NCBI GenBank assembly: GCA_021773835.1
Contig: JAJFJQ010000070.1
Location: forward strand, 1-64,000
Reading direction: 5' to 3'
DNA from: Gammaproteobacteria bacterium
Lineage (GTDB): Bacteria; Pseudomonadota; Gammaproteobacteria; Ga0077536
DNA: 64,000 nt
The notes beneath the pieces were generated by a model. It did no database searches and was not told where the DNA came from. It was given only the letters and a program-made list of their open reading frames with translations. Numbering within the stretch: the first letter of the stretch is position 1; every line of letters begins with the position of its first letter. This document shows, piece by piece, positions 26,626 through 35,065 of this stretch. A program made the position numbers and the translations under genes.

Positions 26626-29154
26626 CTATGCGGCTCGCGTACCTGGCATTGGGATACCGGTTGCAGCAGCGGTCGCAATGGTGATCGACCGTAAATCTTC
26701 GGGCTCGAGGTTGTGCAACTGGGTCTTGCCGGTACAACGCGCCATCATGGAGGCCTCCGAAGCATGAGCTTTCAATAGGTTCGCCGCTGCCTCACCGCGT
26801 TCTTCGACAGTATAGTCGGCGGCAAATTCCAGTCCCGTGTGGGAGATCGATGCCCCCATCCCCAGCGCAAGCGGCAGGCCATAAACGACCGCCTTGCAAC
26901 CCATCGCAATTAGCTTCGCCGCATCGGTACCAGAACGCGCGCCGCCGTACCAAATAAGATCGATTGCTTCCTCTTTTTTAAGCTTACGTAGCACCGTGAT
27001 CGCGTCACGTATAAGCGTAAGATCTGGCGGTGCTGCCAACTCGGGCCATGACTTTCGCGGATCACCGTTGCCACACAACACTAGGAATTCGAAACCGCTA
27101 TCAAGTCCATAGACGATCGCGTCTTCCAATGCCCCGCTCGCATAAACCGCCATACCGCGCGGCTGCGTGGTCGACGCGGCAAGGTCAATCGGCTCAAATC
27201 GCTCGCCTTGTACGTACACGACAGCTGCAGCTTCGGGGTTAGCGCTCGTACCCGGAGAAACCAATTGCAACCATGGCACCCCGTCGCCAAGTGGAGACAC
27301 ACCAAGATACCCACATGCTGCACGGCGCAAACCATCCGCAAGCCCGTCTTTTACAGCACTCGCTTCGGCATCGAAGCCTGCGGCAAAAAACGGCAAATCC
27401 AACTCAAGCCGCCCACTGATGTCTGTCGAAACCTTGCAGGCCTCTCGATAGGGATCGATCACGAGCCGGGATAAATTCGCTGGGAGAAAGGTTATGTCGT
27501 CGAGCGTCGCGTCGCGGCCATCGGGAAAGGGATCCGGGCGCTGGCGCACGCGCTTATCGAACATAGCTTTGAGTTTCGCTTGATCATTGGGATTCGTGCG
27601 CGCCATCGAGAAGAGGTCTTCGCGATGCCCGACTGAATAATCCGCGGAGCCCGTCTCAGCATCGCAACGATAGCAGCGCGCCGCTTCATCGCGTGCCGTG
27701 TTGACGTCATAGGTGGCTTCGATTTCCGGAAACTCGATCGGCTTGTCACCTATCCCAAAAAATTTAGGCTCCTGCAGCGGGTTCTTTTCCCACTGTAGAT
27801 CTTGGGCAACTTCGACTCGACGCGTGCGGTAGGGGGTTCGATATGGCAGGGGATCGTCCCGACCTTCGAGGAAAGCCTTGATGTAGTAAGCAGCACGCTG
27901 CCCATGGCTCATTGCCATAACAATCGTTGAGCCGCCGAATGCACCATCGCCGGCAGCAAAAACCTGCGGGTCGGCGGTGCGCATTGACTCCCACTCGGTG
28001 GCAACCCGATCGCCACCCATCAAACCCAAATCGCCCAGGTGATCGCATTCGCTCTGTTGGCCAACGGCGGCAATGACGAGCCCGCAATCGATAGTATGCT
28101 CGCTATTGGCCACAACAATCGGGCGCCGGCGCCCATCTTCATCCGGCTCGCCCGATTCCGTACGTACGCATTGCAATGCAAGATCATCGCCGTTGCCTTC
28201 GACCGCAATTTGCTGCGTGTTATAGATAAATTGGATACCTTCTTTGACCGCGTGGTGCAGCTCGATTTCGCGCGCCGGGATCTCTTCAGGCCCGCGGCGG
28301 TAGACGACTTTTACCTCGCGGCAACCGGGTAGACGCAAGGCCGCGCGACACGCGTCCATCGCCACATCGCCTCCACCAACGACCACCACCGTCTCTGGCA
28401 TTTGCGGGCGTTCACCATTATTTATGCGACGCAGAAATCCGACCCCATCAACGACGCGTGGATCGTCTTCCCCGGGGATCTGCATGCTTTTCCCCCACCA
28501 CGAACCGATTGTCATCAGTACCGCGTCGTGGCGCGATTTCAATTCATCCAGTGACACATCCTTGCCGAGTTCGGTGTTCAGGTGGATCTTGATCCCAGGA
28601 CAACGCGTTGTGAGCCTATCGATATCTTCTTGGATGATCTCTGGAGGTAGGCGAAAGGCCGGGATCCCCCAGATCATCATGCCGCCGAGGCGGTCGGTCA
28701 TTTCGTAGACGTGCACTTCGTAACCAGCAACGGCTAAGTCGTGCGCGGCGACTAAGCCAGCGGGTCCAGAACCAACCACTGCCACTGTTTGTGACTGGCT
28801 GACCTCGATCGCGGGTAAGTCATAGGTGTGCCCCACCGCATCCATGACGTAACGCTTGAGGTTACGTATTTGCACGGCACCGTCACTCGAGGTCCGACGA
28901 CAAGCAGGCTCACACGGCGCATCACACACGCGGCCACAGATCGAACTGAATGGATTGGTCGAGGTGATCGCCTCGAACGCCTCTTCGAGTTTGCCTTCCC
29001 AGATGTAGCCGATGTAAGACGGCGCATCCGTCCCAACCGGACACGCCACCTGGCATGGTGCGGGCACAAAATGAGTTTGGCCGGTATGGTCTTCGGTGCC
29101 GGACGCCGCCTGCGGAACCTTGATCCGATTGATGTCGTAGACGCTCATCGTCAT
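26626..29154 (-). CDS. GltD-like flavoprotein with C-terminal glutamate-synthase-like domain
   Basis: This 842-residue protein starts with a GltD-type iron-sulphur region (PCQVACPVGTDAPSY, then SSICGRVCDAPCEPACRR). A FAD/NAD(P) double Rossmann core follows, with AVVGSGPAGLVAAHDL and VVVVGGGDVAMDACR. After residue 500 comes an extra 340-residue part whose end (WYGGARSGTDAAKLIAMGC and LEPEDLRSITIATAAATG) resembles the FMN domain of GltB but lacks the three-cysteine iron-sulphur motif. It would feed NAD(P)H electrons to the partner encoded upstream, with which its start overlaps by 4 bp. This fusion is longer than ordinary GltD (about 470 residues). Confidence 0.75.
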   Translation of the reverse strand: MTMSVYDINRIKVPQAASGTEDHTGQTHFVPAPCQVACPVGTDAPSYIGYIWEGKLEEAFEAITSTNPFSSICGRVCDAPCEPACRRTSSDGAVQIRNLKRYVMDAVGHTYDLPAIEVSQSQTVAVVGSGPAGLVAAHDLAVAGYEVHVYEMTDRLGGMMIWGIPAFRLPPEIIQEDIDRLTTRCPGIKIHLNTELGKDVSLDELKSRHDAVLMTIGSWWGKSMQIPGEDDPRVVDGVGFLRRINNGERPQMPETVVVVGGGDVAMDACRAALRLPGCREVKVVYRRGPEEIPAREIELHHAVKEGIQFIYNTQQIAVEGNGDDLALQCVRTESGEPDEDGRRRPIVVANSEHTIDCGLVIAAVGQQSECDHLGDLGLMGGDRVATEWESMRTADPQVFAAGDGAFGGSTIVMAMSHGQRAAYYIKAFLEGRDDPLPYRTPYRTRRVEVAQDLQWEKNPLQEPKFFGIGDKPIEFPEIEATYDVNTARDEAARCYRCDAETGSADYSVGHREDLFSMARTNPNDQAKLKAMFDKRVRQRPDPFPDGRDATLDDITFLPANLSRLVIDPYREACKVSTDISGRLELDLPFFAAGFDAEASAVKDGLADGLRRAACGYLGVSPLGDGVPWLQLVSPGTSANPEAAAVVYVQGERFEPIDLAASTTQPRGMAVYASGALEDAIVYGLDSGFEFLVLCGNGDPRKSWPELAAPPDLTLIRDAITVLRKLKKEEAIDLIWYGGARSGTDAAKLIAMGCKAVVYGLPLALGMGASISHTGLEFAADYTVEERGEAAANLLKAHASEASMMARCTGKTQLHNLEPEDLRSITIATAAATGIPMPGTRAA

Positions 29155-31109
29155 CCGGCCTGCATTTGTAAATCGGGGTTGATGTCGCGATATTCGGGTT
29201 CGTAGGGCAGACCGGTGATGTGCGCGGCTTCAGGGGTCACTGCAACCAGGTCGTCGCGCGACAATTGGCGTACATCGGTGTAACCCAAACCGTCGGTGAT
29301 GGCGGCGATCTGGAAACGCACGCTTTCGAAGAATCGATGAATGTTGTGCGATTCGACGCCGGGTTTATAGCGTTTCTCGTGCTCTGGATCCTGCGTCGCG
29401 ATACCCGTGACACATTGGCCAACGTGGCACTGCATACAGGCAATACAACCGCCGGCAACGATCGCCGACGTGCCAAACGCAGCCGCATCAGCACCTAGGC
29501 ACAACGCTTTCACGGCGTCGACGCCATCGCGCAACCCGCCCATCAGCACTATCTGGATCCGCTCGCGAGCGCCAATCTCTTCCAGCGCCTCGATGGCCTC
29601 GATGATGGCGGGCAATGTTGGTATCCCGACGTACTCGAGCACTTCCGCGCTGCCGGCTCCCGTCGACCCCTGCATCCCATCCAATTCAACGAAGTCGAAA
29701 CCGTCCTTTGCCGCTATCTTGATATCGTCGCGCACCCGCCCCGCACCGAGTTTTACACTAACCGGCAATCGATATCCGGTTGCCTCGCGTAATTCTTCAA
29801 CCTTAATAACAAGGTCATCCGCGCCGAGAATATCCGGGTGCCTTGACGGCGAGCGCAGGTCAATGCCCGGCGGAATACCGCGTATCTTGGCCAGCTCTGG
29901 GGTGACCTTCTTCGCCATTAGCTGGCCACCGAGGCCCGGCTTTGCGCCTTGCGAGATGTAGATCTCGAGACCATTTGCGCGTTGCATATCATGGATGTTC
30001 CAACCCAACCGACCGCCAAGCATCTGGAATATAAGCTGCTCCGCTGCATCACGCTGGGCATCGCTCATACCGCCTTCGCCCGTGTTCTCTGCGATCCCCG
30101 AAAGTGTCGAGGCCATGCCGATAGCCCGTTTTGTCGACGCGCTAAGCGCGCCATAACTCATCGGCGCGACCATTACAGGCATACTCAGCGTCAATGGATT
30201 AGCGCCGTTAATACCGCCGATCTCGGTCTTCATTGCGACTCGTGACAGCACGCCCATATCGTTTCCAGCACTCGATAAGTCTTTACGAAAAGCGAGGTCT
30301 GACAAATGTGGGAGTTCACGTGCGCCACCGTAGCCGCGGATCCGGTAGCGCCCAATTTGGGCTTTGATGAAGATGTCTTCTTGGACCTTCGCATTCCAAT
30401 AATCAGAGGCGCCGGAAAAACTGAAAAACGGAATGCTGCGCATCTGCTGTTCGCTGGTCGCGTAACGCAACTTCTTCCCAGCGTTCACAACCTTTTGAAA
30501 ATGTCCCTTAAAGCTGATCTCATAACGGTCAAGAAACTCCATGATGCTGTCGACTTCGTCTCGCGGCAGGTCAATCAATGTCGCATCAGAACCCAAGGAT
30601 TCGACTTTCCCAGCAACATAGATATCGCCGCTCGCCATGTCCTCACCGACCTTCTCACCGGAATTGCCGAGGATAATAATGCGCCCGCCGTACATCAGGT
30701 ACCCGGCCATAAAGTTTGCGTTGCCGGCGCACAACAGCGTACCGGCCTTCATTACCTGTCCAGAGCGAGAACCCATGTTGCCGTGGATCACGACCTCGCC
30801 ACCGCGGATTGCAACCCCGGCAATTGCGCCAGCGTTTCCTTTGACAACGACGGAACCTTGATACATGTTGTCGCCGACTCCCCAACCGACGTTGCGGTCG
30901 ACGAGGAAGTTGGCGGAGTCGGACAGCCCTGCGCAAAAATACCCGGCCGAGCCGCGCACCGTGACATTGATTGGTGAAGTCAACCCAACGCCGAGATGAT
31001 GGCGCGCATCGGGATTAATGAGTTCGACGTCATCTCCTGCCGCGCCGATCCGGCGGAGCTGCTCGTTCGCCTCGCGAACTGGGAGAGTGGCTAGATCGAT
31101 CGTGACCAT
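29151..31109 (-). CDS. Glutamate-synthase-like subunit: GXGXG domain fused before FMN domain
   Basis: This 652-residue protein opens with a GXGXG beta-helix domain (about residues 1-200), seen as repeated G-N-x-G turns such as GNAGAIAGVAIRGGEVVIHGNMG. An FMN-binding synthase barrel follows: VAPMSYGALSASTKRAIG, ENTGEGGMSD, SQGAKPGLGGQL, VKLGAGR and ELDGMQGSTGA. The late ACMQCHVGQCVTGIATQDPE carries the [3Fe-4S] cysteines. In canonical GltB the FMN domain comes before GXGXG, so the order is reversed, as in joined GlxC and GlxD of N-methylglutamate-synthase-type systems. It overlaps the amidotransferase gene by 19 bp. Confidence 0.8.
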   Translation of the reverse strand: MVTIDLATLPVREANEQLRRIGAAGDDVELINPDARHHLGVGLTSPINVTVRGSAGYFCAGLSDSANFLVDRNVGWGVGDNMYQGSVVVKGNAGAIAGVAIRGGEVVIHGNMGSRSGQVMKAGTLLCAGNANFMAGYLMYGGRIIILGNSGEKVGEDMASGDIYVAGKVESLGSDATLIDLPRDEVDSIMEFLDRYEISFKGHFQKVVNAGKKLRYATSEQQMRSIPFFSFSGASDYWNAKVQEDIFIKAQIGRYRIRGYGGARELPHLSDLAFRKDLSSAGNDMGVLSRVAMKTEIGGINGANPLTLSMPVMVAPMSYGALSASTKRAIGMASTLSGIAENTGEGGMSDAQRDAAEQLIFQMLGGRLGWNIHDMQRANGLEIYISQGAKPGLGGQLMAKKVTPELAKIRGIPPGIDLRSPSRHPDILGADDLVIKVEELREATGYRLPVSVKLGAGRVRDDIKIAAKDGFDFVELDGMQGSTGAGSAEVLEYVGIPTLPAIIEAIEALEEIGARERIQIVLMGGLRDGVDAVKALCLGADAAAFGTSAIVAGGCIACMQCHVGQCVTGIATQDPEHEKRYKPGVESHNIHRFFESVRFQIAAITDGLGYTDVRQLSRDDLVAVTPEAAHITGLPYEPEYRDINPDLQMQAG

Positions 31110-32002
31110 GTGTTGAATGTCCCCGGTGGTGGCTCGTAGGTATTTAGTGCTTGACCAGGAAAGAGTCGATTAAGCGACACCTCCTCTGAAGCGACGGCCA
31201 CGAGGTCGTCGTTCTCGTACATGATCATGGGCTTCACTGCCAGACGATCTTTCGCATATCCGATTTCGTCCTTGGTCGACACCAAAAATGAGAAGGTCCC
31301 ATCGAGATCGTCGATTGACGTTTCCAATGCGGCGCGAAGCTCGACCCCTTGCGAAAGTTTGTCGGCCAAATACACCGCGATCAATTCGCTATCGTTATCC
31401 GTGGTGAATTCGAAACCGCGCTGCTCCAAGCGACGCCGCATTTTCCAATAATTGGTGATCTGTCCGTTGTGGACAATCGCGATGTCACCAAAGCCGGTCG
31501 CCCAAAACGGATGTGCGGACTCAGGCTTTACTTCTGACTCGGTCGCCAGGCGAACATGCCCGAGACCGTGGCTCCCTTTGTACTCATGGACGTTATAGCT
31601 ATCGTCCACGTCGTGGGCGCTACCAACATCTTTGATGATCTCGAGGCTAGACCCGATAGAGACAACCTTCGCCGCGTGTTCCATCGCATAGGCGAACGGC
31701 TTGATGTCGCCGGCGTAGGCAACCGTCAGACGGTAATTTGTGCCAATGAGTTCTTCGCTAATTATCGAAGCCTCATATTTCGCTAAAGCCTCTTTTATTC
31801 GGCCAATTGCCGTGTCTGCATCGCTGTCTTCGCCGACAATGAAGCGCAAGCGTAGGTGGCCCGGTTCAGTGGGGCCGTATAACGCAAACCCAGTTGAATC
31901 CGGCCCGCGATGTTGACAGCCATCGAGCATGGAAATAAGCGCCTCGCCCGCGGAACGAGTCGCACCTTCGTCCTTGAACAAGATCCCGGCAATTCCACAC
32001 AT
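31091..32002 (-). CDS. Class II glutamine amidotransferase (GltB N-domain/GlxB-like)
   Basis: This 303-residue protein starts MCGIAGILFKDEG, so C2 is the N-terminal nucleophile that frees ammonia from glutamine. GCQHRGPDSTGFALY, GLGHVRLATES, IVHNGQITNYWKMRRRL and TDNDSELIAVYLADKL are class II amidotransferase hallmarks. It corresponds to the first domain of GltB as a separate protein, as in GlxB. It is first in an operon with the FMN and flavoprotein subunits; CTAAGGAG precedes the ATG. The product may be glutamate or an N-substituted glutamate, which the sequence cannot settle. Confidence 0.85.
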   Translation of the reverse strand: MCGIAGILFKDEGATRSAGEALISMLDGCQHRGPDSTGFALYGPTEPGHLRLRFIVGEDSDADTAIGRIKEALAKYEASIISEELIGTNYRLTVAYAGDIKPFAYAMEHAAKVVSIGSSLEIIKDVGSAHDVDDSYNVHEYKGSHGLGHVRLATESEVKPESAHPFWATGFGDIAIVHNGQITNYWKMRRRLEQRGFEFTTDNDSELIAVYLADKLSQGVELRAALETSIDDLDGTFSFLVSTKDEIGYAKDRLAVKPMIMYENDDLVAVASEEVSLNRLFPGQALNTYEPPPGTFNTWSRSI

Positions 32003-32080
32003 GCGCTACTCCTTAGTTACCAATACGGTGTATTCAGCCATCCTACATCGAGAATCAGACTGGGCACAGTTCGATTAAAA

Positions 32081-32136
32081 GTTGCATGTGATGCAACTCT
32101 GTTTATTAAGGTACAACTGCAGGTAGAGCCGGTCAA
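32081..32136 (-). promoter_or_regulatory. Sigma-70-like promoter with downstream palindromic operator
   Basis: On the minus strand, TTGACC (32136-32131) and TACCTT (32113-32108) are separated by 17 bp and fit -35 and -10 boxes. Directly downstream lies a perfect inverted repeat, GTTGCAT/ATGCAAC with a 3-bp spacer (32097-32081), covering the expected first transcribed bases. A repressor bound there would block the amidotransferase operon. No regulator gene is adjacent, so its identity is unknown. Confidence 0.5.
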
Positions 32137-32170
32137 GGCGCGAACGGGGCTCGATTGGTACTTTAGGTCG

Positions 32171-33499
32171 CTACAAGGCTGGTCCAAGTTCGAGCGCACT
32201 GCCGTCACTAAACCGGGACAAGCGAAAGCGACCGAGATCGTGACCAAGCGGGTTGCCCAAGACCATGTCTGCCATCACGCGACCGGCGCCAGGTCCAATG
32301 CCAAAACCGTGTCCGCTGAAGCCGGCGGCGACAAAAAGCCCCGGCAGTCCCGTGACGCTATCCATCACTGGCACGATATCTGGGGTGGTATCGATCATCC
32401 CGGCCCACGCCTGCTCCAGCCGGATGTCCGCCAAGGCGGGTAACTGCGCCTTAAGCTGGACCCGTATCTGGCCAAGCGCTGCCGCTGAAGGTTCGGGATC
32501 AAGCACGCGCGTACGTTCAAACGGCGAGATGTCGTCGCCGGACCAACTTTTGGTTCCGCGCATGCGCGCGAACAGCCCAGCGCCGAAGCGCAGCGACATA
32601 TCTTTGCGGGCACGCACAATACTTGGGACAAATTGAGGCAAATAGCGAAAGCTGTCGCGACCAATAAAATGTTCGAAATTGCCACTCGCCGCGAGTGTGT
32701 AGCCACCATCGTTACGGCGGCGAAAGGCAAGACCGTGACTTGCCGCATTACCTTTGAAAATATCCGGCGCCTCAGTGGTGCGCGCCACAGTCGCGCGCAC
32801 GGTCAATTGCGGGAAGTCGTGTCCTAGGTTGCGGCAAAATAAGGAGCCCCAGGCGCCGCCGGCACAAACGACACTAGTACATTTAATCAGACCGTGCTCC
32901 GTCACGACGCCGGTCACGCGACCTGCAGCAATATCCACCGTCCGTACCGCGCAATTCTCAGTGATCGTCACCCCTTTTTTGCGCAAAGCCCGGGCGATCG
33001 CTGGAACCGCGACAAACGGCTCGGCACGTGCATCACTGGGTGTATAGCTCGCACCTATCCATTTCGAGGAATCTTCCGTAATGATTTGCGCAAGCTCGCT
33101 AGCACCTATCATCCGCGTATCAAGCTCGTGATCACGGGCAATCGATAACCATCGCTCACGCTCGGCAAGTTCGGCATCCGTTTCAGCGAGATACATCACG
33201 CCGTGCTGGGCAAAACCGATGTCTTCGTCAAGCTCGCCGGCTATCGATTTCCAATGTTCGATACTCTCGATAACGATCGGCAATTCCGCCCGATCGCGCC
33301 CATGCTTTCGGATCCATCCCCAATTACGACTCGATTGTTCGCCCGCAACACGACCCTTCTCGCACACGGCGACCGAGACGCCTTGCTGCGCGAGAAACCA
33401 CGCCGTGGATATGCCGATAATGCCGGCGCCAATGACGACAACATCGACCGCACTTGGTAACGGGTCGGCAAAGTTGATGGGTGAGCTTTCGTTTAGCAT
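32171..33499 (-). CDS. FAD-dependent amino-acid/amine oxidase (DAO family)
   Basis: This 442-residue flavoprotein belongs to the DadA/sarcosine-oxidase-like group. The start has VVIGAGIIGISTAWFLAQQG, then SSRNWGWIRKHGRD, which is seen in a branch of DAO-type oxidases. GVVTEHG and CTSVVCAGGAWGS form the middle FAD contacts, and GLFVAAGFSGHGFGIGPGAGRVMADM is the C-terminal FAD motif. It oxidises an amino or N-alkyl amino acid, giving an imine that hydrolyses to an oxo acid. It lies 168 bp upstream of the glutamate-synthase-like operon, same strand. Together they suggest amine nitrogen handling through glutamate. Confidence 0.8.
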   Translation of the reverse strand: MLNESSPINFADPLPSAVDVVVIGAGIIGISTAWFLAQQGVSVAVCEKGRVAGEQSSRNWGWIRKHGRDRAELPIVIESIEHWKSIAGELDEDIGFAQHGVMYLAETDAELAERERWLSIARDHELDTRMIGASELAQIITEDSSKWIGASYTPSDARAEPFVAVPAIARALRKKGVTITENCAVRTVDIAAGRVTGVVTEHGLIKCTSVVCAGGAWGSLFCRNLGHDFPQLTVRATVARTTEAPDIFKGNAASHGLAFRRRNDGGYTLAASGNFEHFIGRDSFRYLPQFVPSIVRARKDMSLRFGAGLFARMRGTKSWSGDDISPFERTRVLDPEPSAAALGQIRVQLKAQLPALADIRLEQAWAGMIDTTPDIVPVMDSVTGLPGLFVAAGFSGHGFGIGPGAGRVMADMVLGNPLGHDLGRFRLSRFSDGSALELGPAL

Positions 33500-33618
33500 T
33501 AGCTTTTAACCACGTCAGACCGCAGGCCTAGGCAGTATCACCAACTTTGCTGCTCAGTGTCCATGCATAGCTGAGTCGTCTTACTTGGCGGGGGTCTGCT
33601 CCGAGTTCATACTTGACC

Positions 33619-33639
33619 CCGAAAATCAGCGGATTTCGG
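33619..33639 (+). promoter_or_regulatory. Hairpin covering the ribosome binding site of the NtaA-like gene
   Basis: CCGAAAATC (33619-33627) pairs with GGATTTCGG (33631-33639) across an AGC loop with one mismatch and one G-T pair. The candidate Shine-Dalgarno GGAGAG (33638-33643) starts inside the right arm. Folding could reduce translation from the TTG start at 33647. This is inferred from sequence only. Confidence 0.3.
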
Positions 33640-33646
33640 AGAGCCC

Positions 33647-34975
33647 TTGGCACGCAACGAACACCTAAGGCTTGGCGCTTTCATGCGACCGGTCAGTATT
33701 CATACCGCCGCGTGGCGGTATCCCGGATCGTTTGCGGACGCCAATTTCAATTTCGGTCATTACCAGCGATTTATCGAAACGCTGGAACGTGGAGGTTTCG
33801 ATGCGTTTTTCATGGCCGACCATCTCGCGGTGATGAATATGCCAATGCCGGCGCTAAAACGTAGCGCCACCGTTTCGTCTTTCGATCCATTGACATTGTT
33901 ACCGGCACTCGCGGTCACAACAAAACATATTGGGCTTATTGCTACTGCATCGACAACGTACAACGAGCCCTATCATGTGGCGCGTAAATTCGCCTCGCTT
34001 GATCACATCAGCGGGGGACGTGCGGGCTGGAATGTCGTGACCTCGACCAATCCGGACGAAGCCTTGAATTTTGGCTTTGATCACCACATGGAACATGACG
34101 AACGCTATGTTCGGGCACGAGAATTTTACGATGTGGTCACGGGGTTGTGGGACAGCTGGGCCGACGACGCCTTTGTGCGCGACCAGGAGACCGGGATCTA
34201 TTTTGATCCGGATAAACTGCGCGTAATCGACCATGACGGGCCACATCTGAAGGTCCGCGGACCACTTAATATTGCCCGCCCGATTCAAGGTTGGCCGGTG
34301 ATCGTTCAAGCCGGAGCGTCCGAAGCAGGCCGTCAGCTCGCCGCCGAAACCGCCGAGGTCGTATTTGGCGGTGCGAATAATCTCGACGACGCCAAAGCCT
34401 ATTACACGGATTTGAAGGAGCGCATGCGCCGGTGTGGACGCTCCGCAGACCAACTCAAGATCCTACCCGGCGCGTTCGTCGTCATTGGGGAATCAATTGC
34501 CGAGGCACACGCGAAGAAAGCGCAACTCGATAATTTGGTCCATCCCGACAGCGGTATCGCGACCTTATCCGTCTTGCTCGGCACCGATGTGTCGAAATTC
34601 GACCTCGACGGTCCCTTGCCCGAAATCGCCGAAAGTAACGCTAGCAGGAGCGGTCAACATAAATTGATCAACATGGCGACCCGAGACGAGCTTACCGTTG
34701 GGCAACTCGCCCAATATGTCGGCGGCAGCTTCAGTACCCTAGAGATCGTTGGAACGCCCATGACTATCGCGGACACAATGGAAGAATGGTTCGAATCCCA
34801 CGGGTGCGATGGCTTCAACATCATGTTTCCGTATTTGCCGCAGGGACTCGACGATTTTGTCGATAAGATCATCCCCGAACTCCAACGGCGCGGCTTGTTT
34901 CGAAATGAATACGAAGGTGCCACGCTGCGGGAGAATCTTGGACTGCAGCGGCCACCGGATAATTTTTCGAATTAA
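33647..34975 (+). CDS. NtaA/SnaA/DszA-type FMN-dependent monooxygenase
   Basis: This 442-residue protein is a group C flavin monooxygenase of the luciferase-like superfamily, of the branch that includes nitrilotriacetate monooxygenase NtaA and DszA. Signs are SIHTAAWRYPGS near the start, FDAFFMADHL, SLDHISGGRAGWNVVTSTNPDEALNFG around residue 115, and VIVQAGASEAGRQLAAETAEVVFGG near residue 222. It needs FMNH2 from a separate reductase. TTG at 33647 is used because the family N-terminus (residues 2-12) lies before the first ATG at 33683. It is divergent from the amine oxidase gene; NtaA-type enzymes cleave C-N bonds, which fits that neighbour. Confidence 0.85.
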   Translation: MARNEHLRLGAFMRPVSIHTAAWRYPGSFADANFNFGHYQRFIETLERGGFDAFFMADHLAVMNMPMPALKRSATVSSFDPLTLLPALAVTTKHIGLIATASTTYNEPYHVARKFASLDHISGGRAGWNVVTSTNPDEALNFGFDHHMEHDERYVRAREFYDVVTGLWDSWADDAFVRDQETGIYFDPDKLRVIDHDGPHLKVRGPLNIARPIQGWPVIVQAGASEAGRQLAAETAEVVFGGANNLDDAKAYYTDLKERMRRCGRSADQLKILPGAFVVIGESIAEAHAKKAQLDNLVHPDSGIATLSVLLGTDVSKFDLDGPLPEIAESNASRSGQHKLINMATRDELTVGQLAQYVGGSFSTLEIVGTPMTIADTMEEWFESHGCDGFNIMFPYLPQGLDDFVDKIIPELQRRGLFRNEYEGATLRENLGLQRPPDNFSN

Positions 34976-35012
34976 GAGACAACCTATTAAGATAAGTTTG
35001 CATCATTTAGTG

Positions 35013-35028
35013 TGGCTCAGATTTTGCT
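35013..35028 (+). promoter_or_regulatory. Sigma-54 promoter of the PrsT-like gene
   Basis: TGGCTCA-GATT-TTGCT fits the -24/-12 consensus TGGCACG-N4-TTGCW, with the GG and GC elements exactly 12 bp apart. Transcription would start near 35039, 27 nt before the ATG at 35066. That rules out the earlier in-frame GTG at 35012, which overlaps the promoter. PEP-CTERM systems commonly have the PrsK/PrsR sigma-54 regulators. Confidence 0.65.
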
Positions 35029-35065
35029 CGATAAAAAACCGCACGACTTTAGACTGTTAGCCAGC

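Noticed and set aside
30306-30977. A 223-codon plus-strand frame antisense to the GXGXG/FMN gene
   Set aside because: It is a shadow of a well-supported gene on the other strand and has no domain, signal or ribosome site.
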